Under the pieces are notes generated by a model that was not told the origin of the DNA, ran no database searches, and was given only the letters and a program-made list of their open reading frames with translations. Of a stretch of 64,000 nt of DNA, positions 32,646 through 41,445 are shown one piece after another. The position numbers and the translations under genes were made by a program. This DNA is from Alphaproteobacteria bacterium (GTDB taxonomy: Bacteria; Pseudomonadota; Alphaproteobacteria; Micropepsales; Micropepsaceae), in the NCBI GenBank assembly GCA_017983635.1, contig JAGOBA010000001.1, forward strand, positions 248,001 through 312,000, given 5' to 3'. How positions within the stretch are numbered: the first letter of the stretch is position 1; each line of letters starts with the position of its first letter.

Positions 32646-33285
32646 AGACACGGACCGGATGATCGAACGATTGGCGCGCGAGGCCGCGCCGGTGAAGGCG
32701 CTTGCGTCGCCGTGGGTGCGGGCGGGGGCGTTCCTCGCGCTCGTTCTTGTGGCGATGGGGACGCTGGCGGCGCTTGGCGGCCACGTCGCGGCGACGTTCG
32801 ACGCGATTGCGAGTGGGCCGTTCGCGGCAGAGCTTCTCGGCGCGCTCGTCGCGGGGGTGAGTTCGGTAGTTGCGGCCGTGATGCTCTCAATCCCGGGGCG
32901 GTCGCCGAACTGGTTCTACCTCCCCCTGCCCGGCCTCGCGTTGTGGCTGATCGGCGGCGCAGTGGGGTGTTATCGGCAGGTGGCGCAACTTGGATACCAG
33001 CCGACATCGATCTTCGACAGCAAGGACTGCTTCTTCTTCATCCTGAGCGCCGGCCTGCCGACGGCGGTCGCCGCGTACTTCCTTGTGCGGCGGAGTTTGT
33101 CGGTCGATGTGATGCGCGTGTTGGCGCTCGCGGGGCTCGGCGCGGCGTTGCTGGCGGCGACGCTGCTGCAGTTCGTCCATGCCCACGGCACGAACCCGGT
33201 AGACTTCGCGACGCATGTGGTGGCGGTCACGCTGATCGCGCTTGCCGCCATGGCGAGTTCCGGGATCGAGTCCCGGCGGCGGTAA
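32638..33285 (+). CDS. NrsF-family (DUF1109) anti-sigma factor
   Basis: 215 aa with a short cytoplasmic N-terminus and six membrane helices, beginning RAGAFLALVLVAMG as in DUF1109/NrsF. Cysteines in VGCYRQ and SKDCFFF correspond to the pair thought to sense the signal in Caulobacter NrsF, where sigma F responds to heavy metals such as chromate and cadmium. Translation is coupled to the sigma factor gene by overlap. Metal or oxidant sensing here is inference. Confidence 0.88.
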   Translation: MREDTDRMIERLAREAAPVKALASPWVRAGAFLALVLVAMGTLAALGGHVAATFDAIASGPFAAELLGALVAGVSSVVAAVMLSIPGRSPNWFYLPLPGLALWLIGGAVGCYRQVAQLGYQPTSIFDSKDCFFFILSAGLPTAVAAYFLVRRSLSVDVMRVLALAGLGAALLAATLLQFVHAHGTNPVDFATHVVAVTLIALAAMASSGIESRRR

Positions 33286-33286
33286 T

Positions 33287-34354
33287 TCAACTCGTCAGCA
33301 TGTCTTCCGGCGTGATCGCGTAAGCGCCGTCAAGCCAGGCGGTGATTTCTTGGGCCGCGGGGTGAGCATGGGCGGACCAGCGGGCGCGGAGGCGCGCGGC
33401 GCGGTCGCCGAGGTGATCGAGGCCTGCGTCTTGTAGGCTCAAGAGATCGTTCTCTAGGAGGCGGGCCCGTTCGTCGCCCATGATGGTAGGGGCAGCTTTG
33501 CGGAAGGCGCTCATGTAGCTGTAGCGGTCGCCCTCGCGATAGCTGTCGGCGAGTGTGAGGGCGGGGATCATGCTCAGATGCGGTTGGAGCGCGGGGTTGA
33601 TGGCGTGGGCAGCGACGTGTGATGCGATGCTCGCGGGCCTGCCGGTGAAGCCGCGCAAATGCAAGAAACGCGACATGCGCGGACCGTCGTTGACGGGGTA
33701 GTTGTCCCAGAGGAACGGTTTTCGGCCGAGGCGCTGCGTGACGTCGACCAGGTGGCCGGGCGAGAACGCGCGGGCGCATACTTCTTCGCCGGTCCAGAAT
33801 ATCTCGATCTTCTTGTCGAGGCGGCGGCCAAGGTCCTCCAGGTAGTTCGCGGGGCGTTGACCGAAGACGCGATCCAAGACGGCGTCGTCGGTGTAGTAGC
33901 TTGGGCACATGATGAGGCGCGACGCCCTCGTGCAGCCGGCGACGAAAGCCATGATCGTCGCCTGGCGCTCCGCGAGGTCGGGGATGTCGCCGCGCATGTC
34001 GTCGAACAGGATTGCGAGGTCATCGAGGCCGAGCGACTCCAGCTGTGCGATGCGGTTACGGAGCGTGGCGCGCGCGTTGTCATCGAAGTTGCGGTAGACC
34101 TCATACGGGCTCAAGCCGACGCCGAAGCGCACGCCCTTCGCGCGGCAGGCCGCGGAGAAGGCGGTCAGTGCGACCTGTGCTTCTTGCGGATGCGGCTCCT
34201 GCCAACGACGGCGGAGGAACGTGTCGGCCTTTGGTGCATAAATGAAGAAGCGATAGCCGTGCGTGCTAAGCGCCTGCATCACCGCGGCGCGATCCGCGAA
34301 CGACCAGGGACGGCCGAAGTAGCCTTCGATGATGCCGAGTTCGGGGAGTAACAC
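33287..34354 (-). CDS. GH84-like beta-N-acetylglucosaminidase
   Basis: 355 aa, cytoplasmic (no signal). Matches the O-GlcNAcase/hyaluronidase catalytic domain: GIIEGYFGRPWSF at the N-terminus, YAPKAD, and the Asp pair D118-D119 in AILFDDMRGD that performs substrate-assisted catalysis. Later WDNYPVNDGPRM fits the same family. Begins with GTG, six bases after the DUF5615 gene on the same strand, so it may be co-transcribed with the toxin-antitoxin-like pair. Confidence 0.88.
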   Translation of the reverse strand: MLLPELGIIEGYFGRPWSFADRAAVMQALSTHGYRFFIYAPKADTFLRRRWQEPHPQEAQVALTAFSAACRAKGVRFGVGLSPYEVYRNFDDNARATLRNRIAQLESLGLDDLAILFDDMRGDIPDLAERQATIMAFVAGCTRASRLIMCPSYYTDDAVLDRVFGQRPANYLEDLGRRLDKKIEIFWTGEEVCARAFSPGHLVDVTQRLGRKPFLWDNYPVNDGPRMSRFLHLRGFTGRPASIASHVAAHAINPALQPHLSMIPALTLADSYREGDRYSYMSAFRKAAPTIMGDERARLLENDLLSLQDAGLDHLGDRAARLRARWSAHAHPAAQEITAWLDGAYAITPEDMLTS

Positions 34355-34360
34355 GATTTT

Positions 34361-34729
34361 CTACTCGTTGCGACTTTGGTGAATACGCAATCTAGCGGGT
34401 TCAACGATCCAAAGATGACCGCGAATGTCGTTCCCCTCCAGCAGCGACGCCAGTTCCTTGATACGGGCACGAATTGCGATTGCCGACAAACGCCCCCGAC
34501 AATCTAACACAACAATACCGGCGGTAGGTTCCGGCGGGAAGCGAATGACTTCGCCAAAATCGCGATCGAGCGTTACCAGCACTTGGCCAGCGGCCTTGCA
34601 AGACCTGTAGACATCGACGTCAGGGATGCCGCTGAATTCTTGCTTGAGGATTGTCGATACGTCGTGACTAGCCGCCGCCAGAATGTCGGCGCCGATGTCG
34701 CCAATGTTCTCGTCCAGTTTGATCTTCAT
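34361..34729 (-). CDS. DUF5615 PIN-like protein (putative toxin)
   Basis: 122 aa. Starts with the typical KIKLDENIG strand and has LVTLDRDFGE, the acidic residues of the PIN-like DUF5615 fold; ends in a conserved WIVEPARLRI strand. Members are commonly encoded next to DUF433 proteins in pairs regarded as toxin-antitoxin modules. Its ATG overlaps the DUF433 stop as ATGA. Confidence 0.85.
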   Translation of the reverse strand: MKIKLDENIGDIGADILAAASHDVSTILKQEFSGIPDVDVYRSCKAAGQVLVTLDRDFGEVIRFPPEPTAGIVVLDCRGRLSAIAIRARIKELASLLEGNDIRGHLWIVEPARLRIHQSRNE

Positions 34730-34968
34730 TTGCCTGCGGAAACCGGCACCGGCACCATGCGCTCGCGGGCCATCTCGGCGCCGTAGGCGATTGCCGCCCG
34801 TATGTCATCCGCGACGAGTTGCGGATAGGCGACTAGTACTTGTTCCGGCGTCTCGCCAGATGCCAGAAAATCCAAGATCAACGATACCCAAATGCGCGTG
34901 CCTTTGATGCACGGCTTGCCGAAGCAGACGTTGGGGTCGATTGAGATGCGATCGAGGGGCGATGTCAT
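34726..34968 (-). CDS. DUF433 protein (putative antitoxin)
   Basis: 80 aa from ATG 34968. DUF433 signature: DRISIDPNVCFGKPCIKGTRIWVSLILDFLASGETPEQV split as an N-terminal strand, the CFGKPCIKGTRI turn and a short HTH-like helix pair. Expected DNA-binding antitoxin of the adjacent DUF5615 protein. A TACAAT hexamer ends seven bases before the ATG, so the transcript may be leaderless. A longer in-frame start at 35007 lacks a ribosome binding site. Confidence 0.85.
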   Translation of the reverse strand: MTSPLDRISIDPNVCFGKPCIKGTRIWVSLILDFLASGETPEQVLVAYPQLVADDIRAAIAYGAEMARERMVPVPVSAGK

Positions 34969-35068
34969 GGGCTGATTGTACCAGCTTCGGCGGCCTCGCA
35001 ACAGCAACCTTCCTCAAGGGTGCCGGCTTCGGTTAGGCTAACGCCAACGAGAAACTGGAGGAAATGGC

Positions 35069-36676
35069 ATGGGTGTCTGGAACTACGGCGACATTATTGA
35101 TGCCGTGGCAAAGGTGGTGCCGTCGGGGGCGCCGGCTTTGATGCATGGGGAGCGGGTTGTTTCCTGGCTTCAGTTTCAGGGGCGAACGAATGCGTTGGCG
35201 CGGGGGTTGATCGCGGCCGGACATGCCGCCGACGACAAGCTTGCGATCCTGATCCGCAACCGGCCGGAATACATGGAGGCGACGATTGCCGCGTTCAAAG
35301 GGCGGTTCGTGCATGTGAACGTCAACTACCGGTACAAAGCGGAGGAACTGCACTATATCTTCGACAACTCCGACGCGCGGGCCGTCGTTTATGGCAGTGA
35401 GTTTGCACCGCTGGTCGCGTCGATCCGCGACCGGTTGCCGGGCGTGAAGACATGGCTGCAAGTTGCGATCGACGACACACCCCTGCCCGGCTTTGCACAG
35501 GACTATGAGGCATTCATCGCCGCCCATGGGTCGGGCGATTTGGAGATCAAGCGGTCGCCGGACGATCTCTTCTTTCTCTACACGGGCGGCACGACCGGCA
35601 TGCCGAAGGGCGTGATGTGGCGGCAGCATGATTTGCGCGCGGCGCAAATGAATCCGGCGCTGATGCCGGTGATCCCGACGACAATTGCCGAACATGTTGA
35701 GATCGTGCGGTCGACGCCGGGCAACCGCTTCATACCGGTCTGTCCGCAGATGCATGGCACGGGGTTGCTGACGTCGTTCGGTGCGCTCGTGGGCGGTGGG
35801 TGTGTGATTACACTGGAGAACCCGACATTCGATCCCGTCGAGCTTTGGGAGGTGACGGCGCGGCGCAAGGCGACGCAGATGGCGATCGTCGGCGATGCGT
35901 TTGCGCGGCCGATGCTACGCGCACTCGACGAGAACCCAGGGCGTTGGGACCTCACGTCGGTCGCGATGATCGTTTCTTCGGGCACGATGTGGAGCCAAGA
36001 GGTGAAGCACGGGATGATCAAACACCTGCAGCAGGCGACGCTGCTCGACTCGTTCGGATCGTCGGAGGCCGTTGGTTTTGCGTTGTCCGCGACGACGAAG
36101 GATGGCGAGGTAGCGACGGCAAAGTTTACGTTGGGCGCGGACGTCGCGGTGTTCGCGCCCGATCACAAGCCGGTGGCGCCGGGCTCGAACGAACCGGGCT
36201 TCATTGCGCGCGGTGGAAATATTCCGGTCGGCTACTGGAAGGATCCGGAGAAGACTGCGCGGACGTTCTTCACGATCGAGGGTAAGCGGTGGTCGATCCC
36301 AGGCGATTTCTGTCTGCTGCATGGCGACGGATCGATCACGCTGCTGGGTCGCGGGAGCGCGTGCATCAATACAGCGGGCGAGAAGGTCTATCCGGAGGAA
36401 GTCGAGGAGACGCTAAAGCTGCACGAGTCGGTCGAAGATGCGCTCGTTGTAGGTGTGCCGGACGAGAAGTGGGGGAACGCGGTCACGGCCGTGATCGAAC
36501 TGGCCCCGAGCGCACGGTTCGACGAGGCGGCGCTTCGGGCGCATGTGCGGGAGCACTTGGCGGGGTACAAGACGCCGAAGCGGATTCTGCCAGTGCCGGT
36601 GATGTTCCGGGCGCCGAACGGCAAGGCGGACTACAAGGCTGCCACCGAACATGCAAAGCGATTGTTGAACGTTTGA
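35069..36676 (+). CDS. Acyl-CoA synthetase (AMP-forming)
   Basis: 535 aa ANL-family ligase. The P-loop-like AMP motif is YTGGTTGMPKGVMW (about residue 171), with DSFGSSEAVGF, and the C-terminal domain hinge GRGSACINTAGEKVYPEEVEE. The conserved Lys of the C-terminal domain lies in PNGKADYK. Activates a carboxylic acid, probably a fatty or aromatic acid, to its CoA thioester. GGAGG precedes the ATG. An acyl-CoA dehydrogenase gene follows 55 bp downstream. Confidence 0.93.
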   Translation: MGVWNYGDIIDAVAKVVPSGAPALMHGERVVSWLQFQGRTNALARGLIAAGHAADDKLAILIRNRPEYMEATIAAFKGRFVHVNVNYRYKAEELHYIFDNSDARAVVYGSEFAPLVASIRDRLPGVKTWLQVAIDDTPLPGFAQDYEAFIAAHGSGDLEIKRSPDDLFFLYTGGTTGMPKGVMWRQHDLRAAQMNPALMPVIPTTIAEHVEIVRSTPGNRFIPVCPQMHGTGLLTSFGALVGGGCVITLENPTFDPVELWEVTARRKATQMAIVGDAFARPMLRALDENPGRWDLTSVAMIVSSGTMWSQEVKHGMIKHLQQATLLDSFGSSEAVGFALSATTKDGEVATAKFTLGADVAVFAPDHKPVAPGSNEPGFIARGGNIPVGYWKDPEKTARTFFTIEGKRWSIPGDFCLLHGDGSITLLGRGSACINTAGEKVYPEEVEETLKLHESVEDALVVGVPDEKWGNAVTAVIELAPSARFDEAALRAHVREHLAGYKTPKRILPVPVMFRAPNGKADYKAATEHAKRLLNV

Positions 36677-36731
36677 ATGGTCTCACGCGAAGCCGCTAAG
36701 ATCGCGCAGCAACTGATCTTGAGGTGACACT

Positions 36732-37844
36732 GTGAACGAGATTGTCGAACGAGCTGCGCGGTTTGCGGAGGCTTATGTTGCGCCGCGGGCAGCTGGGTGG
36801 CATCGCGAGGGGCGGATGCAGGTTGAGGGGCTGCAGGCTGCCGCGGCCGACGGGTTGCTCGCGTTTCAGGCGCCGCGGGCATGGGGCGGGCATGAGATCG
36901 GGTTTGCGGACAAGTTGCGGCTGCTCGAAGTGTTGTCGCGCCACTCGTACGACTTCGCTTTCAGCCTCACGAATACCGCCGGGGCCGCCGCGCATATCGC
37001 TGAGGCGATGCCGCGTTCGGTTGCCGAGCGCTATGTGCCGGCAATGTTGAAGGGTGAGCGGTTTGGCGGGAGCGCGCTGAGCGAGCCGGGGGCCGGGAGT
37101 GACTTTGCCGGAATCAAGACGCTGGCGACCAAGGACGGCGACGGCTGGGTGCTGAACGGCGAGAAGGGGTGGATCACGAACGCGGCGTTCGGCGACGTGT
37201 ACATCACTTATGCACAGACCGATCCAGCGCAAGGTTGGCGCGGAATCGGATGCTTTCTGGTTGACGGGCAACGCGATGGGTTTCGGCGCTCGAACGCGGA
37301 AGCGCTTGCCGGCGGTGGCGTGATCGGCGCGGGCGGATTCAAGCTGCAGGACTATCGCGTGCGAGCCGATGAAGTTGTGGCGCCGCCGGGCCAGGCTTTC
37401 CGGCGAGCGATGGCAAGCGTCAATCAGGCGCGCACCTATGTCGCCGCGATGTGTGTGGCGATGGTCGATGCGTGTCTCGATACGGCGGTAACATACGGCA
37501 AGGCTCGGCATGCGTTCGGTGCACCGCTGTCGGCCAAGCAAGGGTGGCGGTGGATGGCGGCCGATATCGCGACGGACGCGGAGGCGGCGCGGCTTCTTGT
37601 GAAGGGCGCTACGGACAAGATCGTTCGGCAAGAGGACGCCGCGCTCGCCTCGGCGCATGCGAAAAAGTTCACGACACGCATGGCGGTCGCGCGCATCTCG
37701 GACGCGTGTCAGCTGATGGGTGCGGCGGGGTTGCGCGAGGACTATCCGTTCTTGCGGCACCTCGCGTCGGCGCGGGTGGCGAGTTACACGGACGGCTCGA
37801 CAGAGATGCAGAACGAGCGGATTGCGGCGATCATGCTCGGCTAG
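36732..37844 (+). CDS. Acyl-CoA dehydrogenase
   Basis: 370 aa FAD flavoprotein of the ACAD fold: ALSEPGAGSDFAGIKTLATKDGDG in the middle domain and QLMGAAGLREDYPFLRHLASARVASYTDGSTEMQ at the C-terminus. It would introduce the 2,3-double bond in an acyl-CoA, following the ligase encoded upstream. GTG start with GAGG eight bases before. It converges on the GFA/MFS pair with no gap. Confidence 0.93.
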   Translation: MNEIVERAARFAEAYVAPRAAGWHREGRMQVEGLQAAAADGLLAFQAPRAWGGHEIGFADKLRLLEVLSRHSYDFAFSLTNTAGAAAHIAEAMPRSVAERYVPAMLKGERFGGSALSEPGAGSDFAGIKTLATKDGDGWVLNGEKGWITNAAFGDVYITYAQTDPAQGWRGIGCFLVDGQRDGFRRSNAEALAGGGVIGAGGFKLQDYRVRADEVVAPPGQAFRRAMASVNQARTYVAAMCVAMVDACLDTAVTYGKARHAFGAPLSAKQGWRWMAADIATDAEAARLLVKGATDKIVRQEDAALASAHAKKFTTRMAVARISDACQLMGAAGLREDYPFLRHLASARVASYTDGSTEMQNERIAAIMLG

Positions 37845-38279
37845 CTACTCGCGCGGGCCGGACGGATGCGCGAGGAACGCATCCGCGGCGTCGATCGGTG
37901 CGACCCAATGATGGCGCGTGACGCCAAAAACCGAGCGTGTCGGCTTGGTGAAGCCGGGGTCGGCGAAGGCGCCGACGGCGATGCCGACGATGCCGGGCTC
38001 GAGCGACAGGTCCCAATACACCGACGAGCCGCATTTCGGGCAGAAATGGAATGTGACGCGGCCGCCGCGTTCGGTGGCGCGCACGAAATCCCTCGACTCG
38101 CCCTCGACCGCCGCTAGGGCGTTGCGTGGGAAGAACGCGTTGTCGCCGAAGACGCTGCCGGAGCGGCGCTGACATTGGAAGCAATGGCAAACTTCTACAC
38201 GCGACGGCTCGCCGTTGATCTTCAGACGTAGGGAACCGCAGCAACAACTGGCGGTGCGATGCATGGTGGCCTCGCTCAT
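37845..38279 (-). CDS. GFA-family zinc protein, second in window
   Basis: 144 aa. Zinc ligands CCCGSLRL, VCHCFQCQRRSG and FCPKCGSS. Longer and different from the GFA gene at 27105. The ATG at 38279 overlaps the MFS stop as ATGA, fixing the start; an internal ATG at 38264 is possible. Co-translation with an exporter suggests a role in handling or expelling a small reactive compound, but this is inference. Confidence 0.85.
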   Translation of the reverse strand: MSEATMHRTASCCCGSLRLKINGEPSRVEVCHCFQCQRRSGSVFGDNAFFPRNALAAVEGESRDFVRATERGGRVTFHFCPKCGSSVYWDLSLEPGIVGIAVGAFADPGFTKPTRSVFGVTRHHWVAPIDAADAFLAHPSGPRE

Positions 38280-39424
38280 TCGGGTTTGAGATCGCTTAGG
38301 CGGTCGATCTTTCTGAGTTCCGGAAACACATACGCGCCCATGCCGACCACCGCCAGTGTGCCCAAGCCGCCAACAATTACGGCGGGAACCGCGCCCCACC
38401 AGGCGGCGGTCACGCCGGATTCGAACTCGCCCAGTTCGTTTGAGGCGCCGATGAAGAGCATGTTCACGGCGCTAACGCGGCCGCGCATGTGGTCGGGAGT
38501 AGCCAGTTGGGTCAGCGAGTGGCGGACATTGACGCTGACCATGTCGGCGGCCCCCATCGTGATCAGGGCTGCGAAGGAGAGGTAGAAGTTCTCGGACAGG
38601 CCAAAGACGACAGTTGCCAGGCCGAACACGGCCACACAGAGGAACATCTTCATGCCGGCGTTGCGGTCGAGGGGACGCATCGTGAGCGCGACCGACATGA
38701 CGGCGGCGCCGATCGCTGGCGCGGCTTTCAAGAAGCCGAAGCCGAGCGGGCCGACGTGCAGAATTTCGGTCGCAAAGATGGGGATTAGCGCGGCGGCGCC
38801 GCCGAGCAGCACCGCGAAGAGGTCGAGCGTGATCGCGCCCATGATCTCGCGACGGCGCCTGACGTAAGCGATACCTTCGACGACGCGCTGCAAGAGCGTG
38901 CCGCCGATCGGCGCGACCTCCCGCTTGATCAACGTGATCGCGTACACGGCCGCAGCCGTGACCAGGAACAACGTGAGGCAGATGCCATAAGCGGCGGCGG
39001 GGCCGGCCAGAAGCGCTGCGCCACCGAGGGCTGGACCGGCGATGACCGCGATTTGAAACACGGTGGAGGAGACGGAAATAGCGCGCGGTAGATCTTCCAA
39101 CGGCACGATCTGCGGCAAGAACGATTGCGACGCTGGCGCGGAGAAGGCACGAGCGGTGCCGAAGAGGACAAGCGTTGCGAAGAAGGGCCAGACGTCGGTT
39201 GTGCCATTGAGCGTCAGGCCTAAGAAGATCGCGGCGCAGATACCCTCGACGATGTAGCTTGCCGCCAGAATGCGGCGACGCTCGAAGCGATCGGCGATAT
39301 CGCCCGCGTAGAGCGTGAAGGCGAACATCGGCACGAACTGGGCGAGGCCCACGAAGCCCAGCATCAGTGGATCTTCGGTGAGCCTCCAGAGTTGCCAGGC
39401 TACCGCCGCCGACTGCACTTGCAT
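38276..39424 (-). CDS. MFS transporter, N-terminus possibly longer
   Basis: 382 aa from the first ATG, 11 or so membrane helices. The A-loop motif between helices 2 and 3 is GDIADRFERRRI. The first helix looks cut: in the same frame directly upstream the bases 39425-39496 encode FTRNLLLFLGGRLAGNIA, which is the expected start of helix 1, but there is no ATG, GTG or TTG before the TAG at 39497-39499. The start is therefore uncertain. Coupled to the GFA gene downstream. Confidence 0.82.
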   Translation of the reverse strand: MQVQSAAVAWQLWRLTEDPLMLGFVGLAQFVPMFAFTLYAGDIADRFERRRILAASYIVEGICAAIFLGLTLNGTTDVWPFFATLVLFGTARAFSAPASQSFLPQIVPLEDLPRAISVSSTVFQIAVIAGPALGGAALLAGPAAAYGICLTLFLVTAAAVYAITLIKREVAPIGGTLLQRVVEGIAYVRRRREIMGAITLDLFAVLLGGAAALIPIFATEILHVGPLGFGFLKAAPAIGAAVMSVALTMRPLDRNAGMKMFLCVAVFGLATVVFGLSENFYLSFAALITMGAADMVSVNVRHSLTQLATPDHMRGRVSAVNMLFIGASNELGEFESGVTAAWWGAVPAVIVGGLGTLAVVGMGAYVFPELRKIDRLSDLKPE

Positions 39425-39496
39425 GGCTATATTGCCGGCAAGGCGGCCGCCGAGAAAGAGGAGCAGGTTGCGGGTAAAGATGGCTGGGTGCTCGCG

Positions 39497-39709
39497 CTAG
39501 TTCTTGCGGGTGGCGAGGAGCGCTCTGATGACCGCCGTAATCAAAACGGCGCCACCGAGCACGGCAATGACGAACCAAGAGCCGACGTCGAAGCGCTTGC
39601 CTTCTTCCAGGTAGCGCGCGAGGCCGAAGCCTAGGAGCGACACGACGACGAAGACGGCACCGATCTTCAGTGTGCTGATGAAAGTGGCGCGGGGCGTGTC
39701 GGGCGTCAT
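39497..39709 (-). CDS. 70-aa two-helix membrane protein
   Basis: Two membrane segments (about 12-32 and 44-64) joined by a charged loop EEGKRFDVGS. Family unknown. Its TAG stop is in the same frame as the MFS transporter that follows; readthrough would give one continuous protein. Ten bases downstream of the 150-aa membrane gene, so probably in one operon with it. Confidence 0.6.
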   Translation of the reverse strand: MTPDTPRATFISTLKIGAVFVVVSLLGFGLARYLEEGKRFDVGSWFVIAVLGGAVLITAVIRALLATRKN

Positions 39710-39719
39710 GTTCGACGTA

Positions 39720-40172
39720 CTACTGTTGTTGCGGCCGCGTCATCATCGCGAAGACGAGACCAGCGATCAAACCAGCCGTCATCTGCGCGCCGAGGCCAAA
39801 CATGCCGCGGGCGCCAAAGACACCTACCGTGCCAAGGACCATCTTCAGGATCGTGAACAGGGCGAAGATGGCGACGGCTCCGGCGACGGCGAAGACGATT
39901 GTGCGCAGGCCGGTGAAGCGAGCGACGAGGCCGGCGGTCAGAAACGCGCCGGCAAGGGCAATCGCGCTCAAGGCACCAAAGAGCGGTTGAAGCCCTACGA
40001 GGTCGTGGGCGATCCATTCGACCCGGTCGCCCATCGCCAGCGCAGCGGGCGCGCCTTCGGCCATCCCGGCGGCCTGAGCCCAGGCGGCTTGCACGAAAAG
40101 CGAATGGGCGATCGAGCCCAAGATCACCATGACAATGAGGGCGACGACGAACGCGATCACTCTCCGCAGCAT
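39720..40172 (-). CDS. 150-aa four-helix membrane protein
   Basis: Four membrane helices (about 5-26, 62-82, 88-112, 122-144) and a short polar segment after the first. No family recognised. Divergent from the PQQ sugar dehydrogenase gene; first of a run with the 70-aa protein, MFS transporter and GFA gene. Confidence 0.7.
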   Translation of the reverse strand: MLRRVIAFVVALIVMVILGSIAHSLFVQAAWAQAAGMAEGAPAALAMGDRVEWIAHDLVGLQPLFGALSAIALAGAFLTAGLVARFTGLRTIVFAVAGAVAIFALFTILKMVLGTVGVFGARGMFGLGAQMTAGLIAGLVFAMMTRPQQQ

Positions 40173-40272
40173 CGAAACGAACCTCCCCTTTCACGCTCTT
40201 TGCTTATGCCCTGAAATAGGGTCAGATGTCTCTATCGATGAATTGTCCGTCAATCGATGGAGATTAAGTTTG

Positions 40273-41445
40273 ATGCGCACTTTGTCGCCCCTGTTCGGCG
40301 CCGCGATGTTCATTGCTTTGGCCGGTTCGGCGCTCGCCGACGTGCCCCCCGTCAGCGAGCGGCCACCGCCGCCGCCTGCGCCGGGGGACGAGCTTAAGAC
40401 CGGCTACAAGGTCACGGAAGTAGCGACAGGGCTCGACCATCCTTGGTCGATCGCATTCTTGCCGGATGGGTCGATGCTGGTGACGGAGCGCGCCGGGCGG
40501 CTGCGACTCATCAAGGACGGCAAGCTTCTCGCAGAACCGATCACCGGGGTAGCGCCGGTGCACACCAAGAGTGGTAGCCAAGCGGGCCTTTTCGATGTGG
40601 TGCTGCATCCGAAGTACCAGGAGAATCAGATTCTCTATCTGACCTATGCCAGCGGCACCGCCGCCGCCAATGCCACGCGGGTAGCCCGTGCACGATTCGA
40701 CGGCGTCGTGTTGCAGGACTTCAAGGTGATCTTCGAGGCGAAACCCTTGAAGGATACGAGCAATCACTTTGGCGCGCGGATGGCGTTCCTGGCCGACGGA
40801 ACGTTTGCGCTCACCATTGGCGACGGGTTCGAGTATCGCGAGAAAGCGCAGGACCTCGGCACTCACTTGGGCAAGACAGTTCGCTTGAATGACGACGGCA
40901 GCGTGCCGCCGGACAATCCGTTCGTGAGCAAAGCGGGTGCGTTGCCGGAGATTTTTTCTCGAGGTCACCGCAACGAGCAGGGCCTCGCGTTCGATGCGCA
41001 GACCGGGTTGCTCTATCAGCACGAACACGGACCCCAAGGCGGCGATGAACTCAACATCATCCGACCGGGGCACAACTACGGTTGGCCGGTGATCACGTAC
41101 GGCATGGATTATTCCGGCGGTTACGTCTCGCCTTACAAGGCGCGGCGCGGGATGGATCAACCGATCCTGCAGTGGACGCCGTCGATTGCACCGTCGGGGC
41201 TTGCGATCTATCGCGGCGACAAGTTTCCGGCGTGGAACGGCGATGCGTTCGTCGGAGCGCTGGCGTTCAAGTATCTCGCGCGTGTGGACTTGGACGAGTC
41301 CGGCGAGAGCGTATTGGGCCAGCAGCGGTTGCTCACCGATCTCAAAGTGCGCATTCGCGACGTGCGCGTCAGTCCGGACGGCTACATCTATGTGACGACG
41401 GATGATGCGGCGGGCAAAGTCTTGAAGATTGAGCCCGCGCCATGA
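40273..41445 (+). CDS. PQQ-dependent sugar (aldose) dehydrogenase
   Basis: 390 aa, exported (signal ends ALA, residues about 1-20, then a Pro-rich stretch). Soluble-GDH-type six-bladed propeller: GLDHPWSIAFLPDGSMLVTER, GRLRLI, SRGHRNEQGLAFD, HGPQGGDELNII and the final SPDGYIYVTTDD strand. Oxidises an aldose or related sugar in the periplasm with PQQ. The stop overlaps the next gene's start as ATGA. Confidence 0.9.
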   Translation: MRTLSPLFGAAMFIALAGSALADVPPVSERPPPPPAPGDELKTGYKVTEVATGLDHPWSIAFLPDGSMLVTERAGRLRLIKDGKLLAEPITGVAPVHTKSGSQAGLFDVVLHPKYQENQILYLTYASGTAAANATRVARARFDGVVLQDFKVIFEAKPLKDTSNHFGARMAFLADGTFALTIGDGFEYREKAQDLGTHLGKTVRLNDDGSVPPDNPFVSKAGALPEIFSRGHRNEQGLAFDAQTGLLYQHEHGPQGGDELNIIRPGHNYGWPVITYGMDYSGGYVSPYKARRGMDQPILQWTPSIAPSGLAIYRGDKFPAWNGDAFVGALAFKYLARVDLDESGESVLGQQRLLTDLKVRIRDVRVSPDGYIYVTTDDAAGKVLKIEPAP

